NCBI RefSeq assembly: GCF_002233675.1
Contig: NZ_NMUQ01000001.1
Span: 254,679 to 318,678, forward strand
DNA length: 64,000 bases
DNA from: Paenibacillus herberti
Lineage (GTDB): Bacteria; Bacillota; Bacilli; Paenibacillales; Paenibacillaceae
Reading direction: 5' to 3'
The translations under genes were made by a program, and so were the position numbers. Shown here piece by piece: positions 29,781 through 39,119 of the stretch; position 1 is the first letter of the stretch, and the number at the start of each line of letters is the position of its first letter. The notes under the pieces were generated by a model, which had not been told where the DNA came from, did no database searches, and worked only from the letters and a program-made list of their open reading frames with translations.

Positions 29781-30197
29781 CTGATTAGAATTTTGGGCTT
29801 GGATTACGGTGACCGCCGCATCGGCGTTGCCCTCAGCGATCCCATGGGCTGGACAGCCCAGGGATTGGAAGTGTTGCAGCGCAGGGACGGCAGCGAGCTG
29901 CAGCGGCTTGCTCAGCTTGTAATCGAGCATGAGGTCACTGAGATCGTTGTCGGACTGCCGAAGAATATGAACGGCACCATCGGTCCGCGTGGCGAAATTT
30001 GCATCGCATTTGCCGAGGAGCTTCGGCAATTAGTCAACTTACCTGTACACCTATGGGACGAAAGACTTACGACGGTATCCGCTGAACGGACACTGATCGA
30101 GGCGGATGTCAGCCGCAAGAAACGCAAGCAGGTTGTCGATAAGTTGGCGGCCTCGCTTATTTTGCAAAATTATCTCGACTCTAAGATGAAAAGGTGA
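29781..30197 (+). CDS. ruvX: Holliday junction resolvase-like YqgF/RuvX
   Basis: A 138-residue RNase H-fold nuclease, likely acting in 16S rRNA 5' processing or junction resolution. The motifs [25 protein letters not shown] and LWDERLTT are the family signature. No ATG/GTG gives a full N-terminus. The homologous MRILGLD would start at ATT 29784 or at CTG 29781, which is 8 nt behind AGGAG. An in-frame TGA at 29775 excludes anything earlier, and TTG 29793 would remove the first beta-strand residues. The start is therefore non-canonical and uncertain by a few codons. Confidence 0.9.
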   Translation: MIRILGLDYGDRRIGVALSDPMGWTAQGLEVLQRRDGSELQRLAQLVIEHEVTEIVVGLPKNMNGTIGPRGEICIAFAEELRQLVNLPVHLWDERLTTVSAERTLIEADVSRKKRKQVVDKLAASLILQNYLDSKMKR

Positions 30198-30205
30198 GGG
30201 TAACG

Positions 30206-30511
30206 ATGGCAAATGACGACATGCAGTTTGAAGAGCCGGAAATCATCTATATTCCGGATGAAGACGGCAACGAGGAAGAATTCGAAGTTATCATGAAGTT
30301 CGAGGTCGACGGCTCGGACAAGAAATATATGATGGTAGTGCCGCTCAGCATCGAGGAATCAGACGATGAAGAGGACGAGGTATACGCCTTCCGTTACGAG
30401 GAAGAAGGCGACGACCTCAAGCTGTACACGATCGACGACGAGGAAGAGTGGAGCATGGTCGAAGAGACCTTCAACACCTTGCTTGGTGAACTGGAGGAAG
30501 ACAAGGACTAA
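30206..30511 (+). CDS. yrzB: DUF1292 protein YrzB
   Basis: A 101-residue very acidic protein (about one third Asp/Glu) of the DUF1292 family, with EIIYIPDEDGNEEEFEVI early and LYTIDDEEEWSMVEETFN late. GGTGAGGG overlaps the ruvX stop. No enzymatic motif is seen. The conserved position after ruvX supports the name. Confidence 0.85.
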   Translation: MANDDMQFEEPEIIYIPDEDGNEEEFEVIMKFEVDGSDKKYMMVVPLSIEESDDEEDEVYAFRYEEEGDDLKLYTIDDEEEWSMVEETFNTLLGELEEDKD

Positions 30512-30816
30512 TGAGCACAGGACTTCCGCAGCGTATTACTCTCCTCAAGGAAACGTACGGCCTCGAGGTGCTGCTGGTGGATGAGCAGGGACAGGAAATT
30601 CCGTTTGTTATTCAAGCGGAATTCAGCCTGGATGGCACTTCCTACGCAGCACTTCAGTCCCCGACCGGACGCAAGGATGGCGAGGTTGAGATGTTCCGCA
30701 TCGTCACGGATAATGACGGAGCACCTCAGCTGGAGACGATTGAGGATGATGAGGAATGGGAGCTTGCCGCCGAGACGTATGATGCGTTGTTGTTTGACGG
30801 AGCAAGCGAGGAATAG
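30511..30816 (+). CDS. second DUF1292-type protein
   Basis: A 101-residue protein, identical in length to the preceding gene and sharing its plan. An N-terminal EVLLVDEQGQEIPFVIQAEF strand region leads to the closing ETIEDDEEWELAAETYDALL. The ATG shares its A with the TAA of yrzB (TAATG), so translation is coupled. It looks like an old tandem duplicate that diverged strongly. It is less acidic in the middle. Confidence 0.75.
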   Translation: MSTGLPQRITLLKETYGLEVLLVDEQGQEIPFVIQAEFSLDGTSYAALQSPTGRKDGEVEMFRIVTDNDGAPQLETIEDDEEWELAAETYDALLFDGASEE

Positions 30817-30826
30817 CAAAATGTAT

Positions 30827-30851
30827 GGGGCGGGCTTTTGCCGCCCCTTTT
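30827..30851 (+). terminator. terminator of the alaS operon
   Basis: GGGGCGG (30827-30833) pairs with CCGCCCC (30841-30847), then TTTT. Confidence 0.8.
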
Positions 30852-30926
30852 CACTGTTGTAAAGGTTATAATGGTGAATAATATGGGAAGCTTATTGCAC
30901 AGTCGGAAGCGGAGGACAGGGTAGAG

Positions 30927-32021
30927 ATGCAGAGGAACAATCAGAGCGGATTGGATGGCCAAGAGCCCTCCGGACCGGCAAGGAGCCGGATTACGTTATG
31001 GGTATTGCTGTCGCTCGTTACCTTGCTGCTTCTAGCGGCAGCGGGCATAGGCGGCTATATATGGAATGGGCTGCGCCCTGCTGCGGGGGGCGAATCCCGC
31101 CAAGTTGTCATCGAACGCGGGATGTCTCCCATCCAGGTTGCAGATCGGCTTGAACAGGACGGGATTATCCGTAATGCTTTTATTTTTAAGTATTACCTGA
31201 AGTTCAAGGAGCAGGGCAGTTCCTTCAAGGCTGGCACCTATGAGCTGTCTCCGGGCATGGAGCATGAGGCTATCGTAACGAAGCTTAATAGCGGCGAAAC
31301 GGTCAAAGAGGAAACGATCCGTTTCACGATTCCGGAAGGTTATACGGTGCTGCAAATCGCGGACAAGCTTGCCGCCGAGGGATTGGTCGATCGCGATCAA
31401 TTCGTGAAGCTGGCGGATGAGCCGCGTATCTGGGAGGCCGACGCAGTGAAGTCGATCCCGGATGACAGTCGACTGAGGCATCGGCTTGAGGGGTATTTAT
31501 TCCCGGATACCTATGAACTGAAGAAGGACAGCACCGAGGAGGATATTCTGAACCGGATGCTGGCCGAGACTGACCGCAAGCTTGCTGAGCTCGGAGAGCT
31601 TGACGAGACATTGGAACAGCGCGGCCTATCCTTGCATCAGTTGATGACAGTCGCTTCACTCGTGGAGCGGGAGGTTGTCGTTGATAAGGAGCGAGCCGCC
31701 GTTGCCGGCGTTATCTACAATCGCCTGGCGAAGCCGATGCGCCTGCAAATCGATGCAACCGTGCAGTATTTGCTGGACAAACCGAAGGCGCGACTGTACG
31801 AGAAGGATCTTGAGGTCGAGGACCCATACAACACGTACCGGAGCGACGGTTTGCCGCCAGGGCCGATTAGCAGCCCGAGCCTCAAGTCGATTGAGGCGGC
31901 TTTGAATCCAGAGAGCACGGAGTACTTTTACTATGTAACCAAGAAGGACGGCTCGAGTGAGCATCTGTTCGCGGTTACGTATGATCAGCATCTCAAGAAT
32001 ATCCGCGAAAGCGAAAAGTAA
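30927..32021 (+). CDS. mltG: endolytic murein transglycosylase MltG
   Basis: A 364-residue membrane-anchored enzyme that cleaves nascent glycan strands to release them from synthesis. A cytoplasmic tail is followed by one helix (about residues 23-47), then LysM-like and YceG catalytic regions. Catalytic Glu is in VASLVERE (about E247), and EGYLFPDTY and YNTYRSDGLPPGPI are hallmark segments. It stands at the head of a unit with the two U32 genes, as in Bacillus (yrrL-yrrN-yrrO). The yrrM O-methyltransferase usually between them is absent. Confidence 0.93.
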   Translation: MQRNNQSGLDGQEPSGPARSRITLWVLLSLVTLLLLAAAGIGGYIWNGLRPAAGGESRQVVIERGMSPIQVADRLEQDGIIRNAFIFKYYLKFKEQGSSFKAGTYELSPGMEHEAIVTKLNSGETVKEETIRFTIPEGYTVLQIADKLAAEGLVDRDQFVKLADEPRIWEADAVKSIPDDSRLRHRLEGYLFPDTYELKKDSTEEDILNRMLAETDRKLAELGELDETLEQRGLSLHQLMTVASLVEREVVVDKERAAVAGVIYNRLAKPMRLQIDATVQYLLDKPKARLYEKDLEVEDPYNTYRSDGLPPGPISSPSLKSIEAALNPESTEYFYYVTKKDGSSEHLFAVTYDQHLKNIRESEK

Positions 32022-32040
32022 CAGCAAGGAGGAAACAACA

Positions 32041-32979
32041 GTGGCAAGGAAACCGGAACTGCTGGCAACGGCAGCTTCCCTAGAGGAGCTGCGCCGGCTG
32101 ATCGATGCCGGGGCGGATGCCTTTATTATTGGGGAATCCCGTTATGGAGCCAGACTGCCGGGAGAATTCGGGCTGGAACAGCTGGAGCAGGCCGTGGGAA
32201 TCGCGCGCAGCTCGCAGCGGCAGGTGCGCATCTATGCAGCTGTCAACAATTTGATGGATAATCGCACGTCTGATACGCTGCCCGGCTATTTAGCACAGCT
32301 GGCGCAGATCGGCGTTGATGCGATCGTGTTCGGTGACCCGTCCGTGCTCATCGTCGCTCGTGAGGCGGCGCCCGGCGTTCCGCTGCATTGGAACGCGGAG
32401 ATGACGTCGACGAGTTATGCCCAGGCTGAATACTGGGGGCGCCGCGGCGCTTCCAGAATCGTATTGGCGCGAGAGCTCAACATGGAGCAGGTCATCGAGG
32501 TCAAGGGGCTGACGGAGCTGGAAGTTCAGGTGCAAGTGCATGGCATGACGAACATTTATCATTCCAAGCGCTCACTCGTGGACAGCTATCTCGGTCATCT
32601 TGGCGGGGAGCGGGAAGGCGTCGACAGCAGTCTTGGCAAGGGAATGTTCCTGATGGAGCCAGAGAGGCGCGATGAGCGTTATCCGATCTACCAGGACGAT
32701 TATGGTACCTACATGATGAGCTCCGATGACATCTGCATGATCGAGAACTTGCATGAGCTGATGGAGGCTGACATCGACAGCTTGCGTATCGAAGGGTTGA
32801 TGAAATCGCCGGAGTACAACGAGACGATTGTGCGTGCTTATCGAGCAGCAATTGATGCTTATGCTGCTGATCCAGACGGCTACCGCTTCAATAACGAATG
32901 GTTGAATGCCATCCGCCATGTGCAAGATCCAGAACGAGAGCTGAGCTACGGCTTTTTCTATAAGGAACAGGTTTATTGA
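32041..32979 (+). CDS. yrrN: U32-family protein (YrrN-like)
   Basis: A 312-residue TIM-barrel-like U32 protein. GTG start at 32041 behind AAGGAGG. The segment MFLMEPERRDERYPIYQDDYG and SLRIEGLMKSPEYNETIVRAY match the family. It lacks the cysteine cluster seen in its neighbour, so it is presumably the partner subunit rather than the metal-cluster one. With the next gene it is expected to act in tRNA U34 hydroxylation. 'Peptidase' labels for this family are historical. Confidence 0.85.
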   Translation: MARKPELLATAASLEELRRLIDAGADAFIIGESRYGARLPGEFGLEQLEQAVGIARSSQRQVRIYAAVNNLMDNRTSDTLPGYLAQLAQIGVDAIVFGDPSVLIVAREAAPGVPLHWNAEMTSTSYAQAEYWGRRGASRIVLARELNMEQVIEVKGLTELEVQVQVHGMTNIYHSKRSLVDSYLGHLGGEREGVDSSLGKGMFLMEPERRDERYPIYQDDYGTYMMSSDDICMIENLHELMEADIDSLRIEGLMKSPEYNETIVRAYRAAIDAYAADPDGYRFNNEWLNAIRHVQDPERELSYGFFYKEQVY

Positions 32980-33010
32980 ATAGTTGCAATCAGGAGGTGA
33001 ACTTAACAAC

Positions 33011-34264
33011 ATGGCTATGATATTGAATCATCCTGGGCTGAAGGGTAACAGGCATCGGCTAGAGCGCCCTGAGCTGCTCGCGCCGGCCGGCAATTTGGAG
33101 AAGCTGAAGTTCGCCGTGCACTACGGCGCTGATGCTGTTTATATCGGCGGCCAGAAATACGGCCTGCGCTCCGGAGCGGATAACTTCAGCTTCGAGGAGA
33201 TGCGCGAAGGGGTAGAGTTCGCCGAGCGTTATGGTGCGAAGGTATTCGTAGCAACGAATATCTATGCTCATAATGAGGACATTGAAGGGCTGGAGGCCTA
33301 TCTCCGCAAGCTGGAGGAGGTTGGCATCGCGGCAATTATCGCCGCCGATCCCGCGATTGTGGAGACGGCCCAGCGCGTTGCGCCGGGGCTGGAAGTCCAT
33401 CTTAGCACCCAGCAGTCCGTGCTTAACTGGCGGACGGTGCAGTTCTGGAAGGACGAGGGTCTTCCACGCGTCGTGCTCGCTCGCGAGACGAGCCTGGAGG
33501 AGATCGCTGAGATCAAGTCCCATGTGGATATTGAGATCGAGGCGTTCATCCACGGCGCGATGTGCTCTTCTTTTTCAGGACGCTGCGTGCTTTCCAACCA
33601 CTTTACCGATCGGGACTCCAACCGTGGGGGCTGTTGCCAGTCTTGCCGCTGGAAGTACGATCTGTACGTGGATGGTGATACAGTTAATGGCGAAGAAGAC
33701 AATCAATTCACGATGGGCTCCAAGGATCTATGCATGATCCGCCATATTCCGGAGCTGATTGAGGTCGGCGTGGACAGCTTCAAAATCGAGGGCCGAATGA
33801 AAAGCCTTCATTATGTCGCTACGGTCGTTAATGCGTACCGCCAGGCAATTGACTCCTACTTCGAGGATTCGGCAAGTTATGAGCTGAAGCCGGAATGGCT
33901 GGATGAAGTGAACAAGGCGGCCAATCGCCCGCTGAACACCGGCTTTTTCTTTGATACTCCGAGCACGGAGGAGCATATTTACGAGCCGGAAGACAAGGCG
34001 GCTCCTTATGATTTTGCTGGAGTCGTTCTGGAGTATGACGCAGAGACAGGTCTTGCTGTCATCCAACAGCGCAATCACTTCAAACCGGGTCAGGAGATTG
34101 AGTTCTTCGGACCTGGCGGCACGTTTTTCAAGCAGCAGGTCGGCGAGCTTTATGACTTGGAGGGAGCCAGCCTTGATGCGGCGCGGCATCCGCTGCAGCA
34201 TATCGTGCTGCGTACCGAGCAACCGGTCAATCCAATGGATATGATGCGCAAGCGCATCCGATAA
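33011..34264 (+). CDS. trhP: U32-family tRNA hydroxylation protein TrhP (YrrO)
   Basis: A 417-residue U32 protein needed for 5-hydroxyuridine formation at tRNA position 34. The cysteine cluster MCSSFSGRC...GGCCQSC lies at about residues 187-218 and fits the iron-sulfur-type site of the family. IEGRMKSLHYVATVVNAYR follows. The C-terminal beta domain (about 325-410) is typical of YrrO/YegQ. CAGGAGGTG precedes the ATG. Confidence 0.88.
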   Translation: MAMILNHPGLKGNRHRLERPELLAPAGNLEKLKFAVHYGADAVYIGGQKYGLRSGADNFSFEEMREGVEFAERYGAKVFVATNIYAHNEDIEGLEAYLRKLEEVGIAAIIAADPAIVETAQRVAPGLEVHLSTQQSVLNWRTVQFWKDEGLPRVVLARETSLEEIAEIKSHVDIEIEAFIHGAMCSSFSGRCVLSNHFTDRDSNRGGCCQSCRWKYDLYVDGDTVNGEEDNQFTMGSKDLCMIRHIPELIEVGVDSFKIEGRMKSLHYVATVVNAYRQAIDSYFEDSASYELKPEWLDEVNKAANRPLNTGFFFDTPSTEEHIYEPEDKAAPYDFAGVVLEYDAETGLAVIQQRNHFKPGQEIEFFGPGGTFFKQQVGELYDLEGASLDAARHPLQHIVLRTEQPVNPMDMMRKRIR

Positions 34265-34273
34265 CGATAATAC

Positions 34274-34305
34274 GATCCGACTCAATCGAGCTCGGATCTT
34301 TTTTT
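34274..34305 (+). terminator. terminator after trhP
   Basis: GATCCGA (34274-34280) pairs with TCGGATC (34292-34298), with a nested CTC/GAG, then seven T. Confidence 0.85.
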
Positions 34306-34426
34306 ATTTCTATTATTAAAAATGGAGGTGATCTTCAGTCCTTTAATGTCAGAAAGTGAAATAATGCTATAGTTATAGATGGTATAAAATTACATAAATT
34401 GAATAAATATTTATCTGACATAAGCA

Positions 34427-34454
34427 TAATCGACGTTCTATGTTTATCCGATAA
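34427..34454 (+). promoter_or_regulatory. possible sigma-D promoter of the first chemoreceptor
   Basis: TAAT (34427-34430), 16 nt, TCCGATAA (34447-34454). Similar to the flagellar sigma consensus TAAA-N15-GCCGATAT and to the better site at 36777. Confidence 0.45.
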
Positions 34455-34494
34455 AAAAAGAATAACCAATTGAAATGATATGAGGTGCGACGTC

Positions 34495-36657
34495 ATGCTC
34501 AATAAACTCTACTCCAGCCTGAAGGATTCATGGAAGAGGCTCAGTCGGGCAAACGGACAAAAAGGAAGGGATGATAGTGGCAGTTCTAAAGCTATGCCGG
34601 ATGGAGGAAGTGATGGGCGCCGCAAGCCAGTGACGCTTGGCATGAAGCTTTTCCTGACGGTCTTTGCCAGCATTTTGATCTGCGTGTTAGCCATGGGGCA
34701 GCTTTCCTACCTGATTTCCAAGTCGATTATCGAGGAGCAGGCAACGAAATCATCGAGCCAGACGATCAAGCAGCTATCCGAGAAATTGGAGCTTATTTTC
34801 GGTCGGTTCGATGATATTTCAATGCAATTTGTATCGGATACAACTCTGCAAAACATGATTTCCAGCACGCTATATGCTTCTGATGAAGCAGAAGCGCTCA
34901 AAGCTCAGCGTGAATTAAACAACAAGTTGCAGAATATGGTCCTCGGTATGGATGGCGTTGAAAATCTGAATTTGATACCGCTTCGAGAAAGCCTTGGCGA
35001 CACCGTCATTGGCACGGGCAAGCTGGACAAGGCAAAGCTGGAGCAAAAGGAATGGTATAAGGCAGCTTTGGAAGCTCAGAGCCAGACAGTGTGGATTCCG
35101 ACGCAGCCGCTAGGATTTCAGGACGGCGGCAAGCCGACGATCGGACTTGCTCGTCCGCTGAAGGAGCCAGGTGGCAACGAGGCGGTATATCTGCTTTTAG
35201 TAGAAATCCAGGACAGCGCTCTGCAGAATCAGATCAAAGGCGCTGAGCTTGGCGAGGGCAGTAGTATTTCGATACTCGACAGCAATGATCGGATCCTGTT
35301 GGACAGCACCGGCAGGGGGATGATTGGCAAGGAATCGAGGGTCAAGCTGACCGGTACCATGAATGAGAAGTTGGACGGTGCGTTGCTTACCGAGAATGCA
35401 GGTGGCGATGTGCTGGTAATCTACAAAAGCTTTCCGGCAAATGGATGGATATTATCAAGCGTGCAGCCTGTAAGTGTGCTTGTGCATGCAGCGGATGCCA
35501 TTTACCGCTTGACCTTCATCGTGTCCGCCATTGCGGGCGTGCTGGCTGTGCTGATCGGACTGTTCGTGATGCGGCTTGTCGGAAGGCCGCTGAACCGGTT
35601 GCGCAGCTTGATGCAGCGGGGCAAGGATGGTGATCTTACCGTGCGGGCGGAAGCCAGAAGCGGCGATGTCATCGGTAAGACGGAGCATAGCTTCAATGAG
35701 ATGATGGAACAGATCACCGGGCTCGTTACCGAAGCCCGTACGGGAGCGGAGCAAGTGCTTGGCACGGCTGCGGAGCTTGGCGGAGTTTCCAGACGAACCG
35801 CGGAAGCTGCACGCGAGATTGCGACAGCCTCTGAGGAGATTGCAGGTGGAGCTTCAAGCCTTGCCACGGAGGCGGAGCGGGGCAGCGACCTGACGATGGA
35901 CATGAGCCGCAGTATGGAGCAGTTGAAGCAGAGCAACAGCCAAATGAGCGGTACGGCTCAACAGGTCGAGACTTCTAGCAAGCTCGGCAGCGAGTATATG
36001 GTACAGCTCGTGCAGAAGACGGCTCAGACCGAAGCGATGACGAGCAATATGGCGAAGCAGATTGAGTCGCTACAGGAAAGCACACGTTCTATCCGTAAAA
36101 TTCTTGACGTCCTCGGCGGCGTCGCCAAACAGACGAATATTTTGTCGCTTAATGCTTCAATCGAGGCGGCTCGTGCAGGCGTTGCGGGTAAGGGCTTTAT
36201 GGTCGTCGCTGCCGAAATCCGGCAGTTGGCGGAGCAATCCAAGCAGTCCATCGGCATGGTCGAGGAAATAACAGGCCGCATTCAACAGCAAATGGATGAG
36301 ACAGTGGCTTCACTCGCTGCAGCCCGTCCGATTTTCCAGGAACAGATTGAATCGGTGAAGGATACAAGCCAGATTTTCCTGGAAGTGCAGGGAAGGATGG
36401 CTGAATTTGGACACAGCCTGCAAAGTGTGGGTAGCGCGGTTCAACTACTGGATGAAGTCCATTCCCAGCTTAGCGGAGCGATGACGAGCGTAAGCGCAGT
36501 TGCGGAGCAATCCTCGGCAACTTCGGAGGAAGTAGCATCGCTGACGCAGGAACAGCAGGGTGTAAGCCAGGGTCTCGTTGAACTTTCGTCCAATTTGGAA
36601 GGCGTATCACGCTCGTTGCAGCTGGCGCTTGCTCGTTTTCAAACCGAACAGTATTGA
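34495..36657 (+). CDS. methyl-accepting chemotaxis protein, copy 1
   Basis: A 720-residue receptor. A cytoplasmic tail (about 1-46) is followed by helix 1 (48-72), an external Cache-like ligand domain (75-335), helix 2 (337-360), HAMP (361-413) and a long MA signalling domain with the hairpin tip [15 protein letters not shown] near residue 550. The Q/E-rich flanks would be methylation sites. GAGGTG lies 7 nt before the ATG. It is a close structural paralogue of the next gene. The ligand is unknown. No chemotaxis or flagellar gene lies nearby. Confidence 0.92.
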   Translation: MLNKLYSSLKDSWKRLSRANGQKGRDDSGSSKAMPDGGSDGRRKPVTLGMKLFLTVFASILICVLAMGQLSYLISKSIIEEQATKSSSQTIKQLSEKLELIFGRFDDISMQFVSDTTLQNMISSTLYASDEAEALKAQRELNNKLQNMVLGMDGVENLNLIPLRESLGDTVIGTGKLDKAKLEQKEWYKAALEAQSQTVWIPTQPLGFQDGGKPTIGLARPLKEPGGNEAVYLLLVEIQDSALQNQIKGAELGEGSSISILDSNDRILLDSTGRGMIGKESRVKLTGTMNEKLDGALLTENAGGDVLVIYKSFPANGWILSSVQPVSVLVHAADAIYRLTFIVSAIAGVLAVLIGLFVMRLVGRPLNRLRSLMQRGKDGDLTVRAEARSGDVIGKTEHSFNEMMEQITGLVTEARTGAEQVLGTAAELGGVSRRTAEAAREIATASEEIAGGASSLATEAERGSDLTMDMSRSMEQLKQSNSQMSGTAQQVETSSKLGSEYMVQLVQKTAQTEAMTSNMAKQIESLQESTRSIRKILDVLGGVAKQTNILSLNASIEAARAGVAGKGFMVVAAEIRQLAEQSKQSIGMVEEITGRIQQQMDETVASLAAARPIFQEQIESVKDTSQIFLEVQGRMAEFGHSLQSVGSAVQLLDEVHSQLSGAMTSVSAVAEQSSATSEEVASLTQEQQGVSQGLVELSSNLEGVSRSLQLALARFQTEQY

Positions 36658-36664
36658 CATGCAG

Positions 36665-36690
36665 CCGGACCCTCTGAGGTCCGGTTTTTT
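36665..36690 (+). terminator. terminator between the chemoreceptors
   Basis: CCGGACC (36665-36671) pairs with GGTCCGG (36678-36684), then TTTTTT. Confidence 0.88.
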
Positions 36691-36776
36691 GTTTGGCTTA
36701 TGTTTGGCTTAGGGCCAATGACTTTGTCTGTTCAATGTCAAGAGACATTCGCCTTGTTTATTTTCTAATAAAGAAT

Positions 36777-36803
36777 TAAGTTCACACGACCATATTCCGA
36801 TAT
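36777..36803 (+). promoter_or_regulatory. sigma-D promoter of the second chemoreceptor
   Basis: TAAG (36777-36780), exactly 15 nt, TCCGATAT (36796-36803): two mismatches to TAAA-N15-GCCGATAT. Confidence 0.65.
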
Positions 36804-36845
36804 GGATAGGTACAAAGAGTTAAGAATAGAGGATGGTGTATTCAA

Positions 36846-38978
36846 TTGCAAAATCCGTTCAAAAAAGCCCTCAAGAGGGACCCAGCTATTCCACAACGGA
36901 CTATTGATTCTTCCGCTAGTTCCAGGCTTGCATCTCGCAATCCGCTGAATCTAATGAGTGTAAGATTGTTTTTAATTGTTTTCATCAGCATTTTAGCTTG
37001 CGTAAGCTTTGTCGGTACGCTTTCCTACAACATTTCCAAAAATGTCATCGAGAAAAAGGTTACCGAATCAACAGTTGCCACGGTAGGTCAGCTGCGAGGA
37101 AAGATGGACCTTATTCTACAAGGCCTAGAGAATTACTCCATGCAGTTTTTTACGGACAAGCAGCTTCAGCAAAATTTGAATAACCTGGCTACCGTCAGCA
37201 AGGATGAATATGCCTGGTTTGATAATCAGAAGCAGATCAATGACAGGCTGTCAGGCTTGGCGTTGTCGAATCAAGATGTTATTAATGTCAATTTGATTCC
37301 GACTGGTGGGAAATCAACTCAGATACTGGGAACCGGTAGTCTGGAATATGACACGGTTAAGGATTCGGCTTGGCTGAAGCAGGCTACTGAACTCGGCGGC
37401 AAGCTTCTGTGGATTCCGATTCAGCCGAATGGTTTCCAGGGCAAAAGTGAAGCTTCATTCGGGCTTGCCCGAGCGATCAATATTGCTTCGAGCGGCAATT
37501 CCTATATTCTGCTTATTGAGATTGAAAAAACGGTTATTTCGGAACAGCTAAAAAGCGTCTCTCTCGGCGAAAAAAGTCGGGTGCAGCTGCTTGATACCGC
37601 GAGCATGATTCTGGTCGACAGTCTGGATACGGCTCAGGAAGGACAACTGAGCATCATTGACCTCAGCAACAAGGGCACTGCGGATAGTGCAGAAGGGTCA
37701 GGAAGCGTCGTTACAGGCAGCAGTATTGGGGAAGTACTCGCTGTTTATGAGCATCTCGACAGCAGCGGCTGGAATGTTGTCGCGATGCTTCCAACCGCTG
37801 AACTCGTTAAGGATGCCAAGGAAATCGCGCGTGCATCATGGCTTGTTTCAGGAAGCGCAGCTTTACTAGCTATTCTTGTTGGAATTTATGTGATATTCAC
37901 TATTGGACGTCCTCTTCGCCAGCTCCGCAAGCTGATGGGGGAAGCGATGGAAGGCAACTTAACTGTCCGTTCAACGCTGCGCTCCAAGAGTGAAATAGGT
38001 CAACTTGCTGACAGCTTCAATGAGATGATGGAGCGTATTACTGAGCTTGTACAGCAGACCCGCGGCAATGCCAAGCTTGTTTTAAGTACGGCGGAGCAGG
38101 TCGGGGACGCTTCTCGCCGCACGGCTACCGCTGCTCGTGAGATAGCCGTTGCTACGGAAGAAATTGCTGGCGGGGCTACAAGCCTAGCAATGGAAGCGGA
38201 GCGGGGAAGCGATTTGACTGGCAATATGGATTACGGCATGAGGAAAGTCAAAACTTCCAATGATGAGATGCGAGCTTCGGCAGAGCAGGTGGAGACGGCT
38301 AGCCGTGAGGGAACGGAACATATGGCAGCGATGATTCAAAAAACGGGTGAAACCGAGCTGATGATTCGCTCCATGACGGAGAAGGTAGAGCGGCTCAAGG
38401 ACAGCACTCGTTCGATCCGCAAAATTCTGGATGTGCTCGGTAGCGTTGCTAAGCAGACGAATATTTTGTCTCTTAATGCTTCGATCGAAGCCGCACGCGC
38501 GGGGGCAGCAGGCAAGGGATTTATGGTTGTAGCGGGTGAAATCCGGCAGCTCGCGGAGCAATCCCGGCAATCCATTAGTCTGGTGGAGGGCATTACAAAT
38601 ACGATTCAGACCGAGATTGAGGAAACGGTCGTTGCACTCGGCATGGCTCAGCCTATTTTCCAAGAGCAGATCGGCTCCGTCAAGGAAGCGAATGGAATCT
38701 TCCTGGAAGTTCAAGGACGTATGGGCGCATTGTCCGATAGCTTGGAAAATGTGTGGGAATCGATTCGCATGTTGGACGAATCCCAGCAGCAGCTCGGCGC
38801 GGCGATGGGCAGCGTGAGCGCAGTTGCGGAGCAATCCTCCGCCACCTCGCAGGAGGTAGCTTCGCTCAGCAGTGAGCAGCTAGGTGTGAGTGAGAGCCTG
38901 GTTGCTCTGTCAGGCAGTTTGGAAGCTGTATCCAAGTCGCTGCAGCAATCGTTGGACAAATTCCGCGTTAATGAATAA
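36846..38978 (+). CDS. methyl-accepting chemotaxis protein, copy 2
   Basis: A 710-residue receptor with the same architecture as copy 1. A basic N-terminal tail precedes helix 1 (about 38-60). An external Cache-like domain, helix 2 (331-352), HAMP and the MA domain with [18 protein letters not shown] near residue 542 follow. The start is TTG at 36846 with GAGGATGG about 10 nt upstream. A later ATG would remove the tail but keep helix 1. Similarity is high in the signalling half and lower in the ligand half, as expected after duplication and divergence of specificity. Confidence 0.9.
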   Translation: MQNPFKKALKRDPAIPQRTIDSSASSRLASRNPLNLMSVRLFLIVFISILACVSFVGTLSYNISKNVIEKKVTESTVATVGQLRGKMDLILQGLENYSMQFFTDKQLQQNLNNLATVSKDEYAWFDNQKQINDRLSGLALSNQDVINVNLIPTGGKSTQILGTGSLEYDTVKDSAWLKQATELGGKLLWIPIQPNGFQGKSEASFGLARAINIASSGNSYILLIEIEKTVISEQLKSVSLGEKSRVQLLDTASMILVDSLDTAQEGQLSIIDLSNKGTADSAEGSGSVVTGSSIGEVLAVYEHLDSSGWNVVAMLPTAELVKDAKEIARASWLVSGSAALLAILVGIYVIFTIGRPLRQLRKLMGEAMEGNLTVRSTLRSKSEIGQLADSFNEMMERITELVQQTRGNAKLVLSTAEQVGDASRRTATAAREIAVATEEIAGGATSLAMEAERGSDLTGNMDYGMRKVKTSNDEMRASAEQVETASREGTEHMAAMIQKTGETELMIRSMTEKVERLKDSTRSIRKILDVLGSVAKQTNILSLNASIEAARAGAAGKGFMVVAGEIRQLAEQSRQSISLVEGITNTIQTEIEETVVALGMAQPIFQEQIGSVKEANGIFLEVQGRMGALSDSLENVWESIRMLDESQQQLGAAMGSVSAVAEQSSATSQEVASLSSEQLGVSESLVALSGSLEAVSKSLQQSLDKFRVNE

Positions 38979-38994
38979 CTGAATCCGTTGTAGC

Positions 38995-39026
38995 AAGTCC
39001 GGTCCGCTCAGCGGGCTGGGCTTTTT
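38995..39026 (+). terminator. terminator after the second chemoreceptor
   Basis: AAGTCCGGTCCGC pairs imperfectly with GCGGGCTGGGCTT, followed by TTT. Confidence 0.65.
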
Positions 39027-39119
39027 GTGTATTCAGGTTAGCCAAGGGAGAATGGGCAACACTGGGAATGAAGATTAGATTGCGCAAATAGGACAACAGA
39101 AGAAAGGACGAACGGCGGC

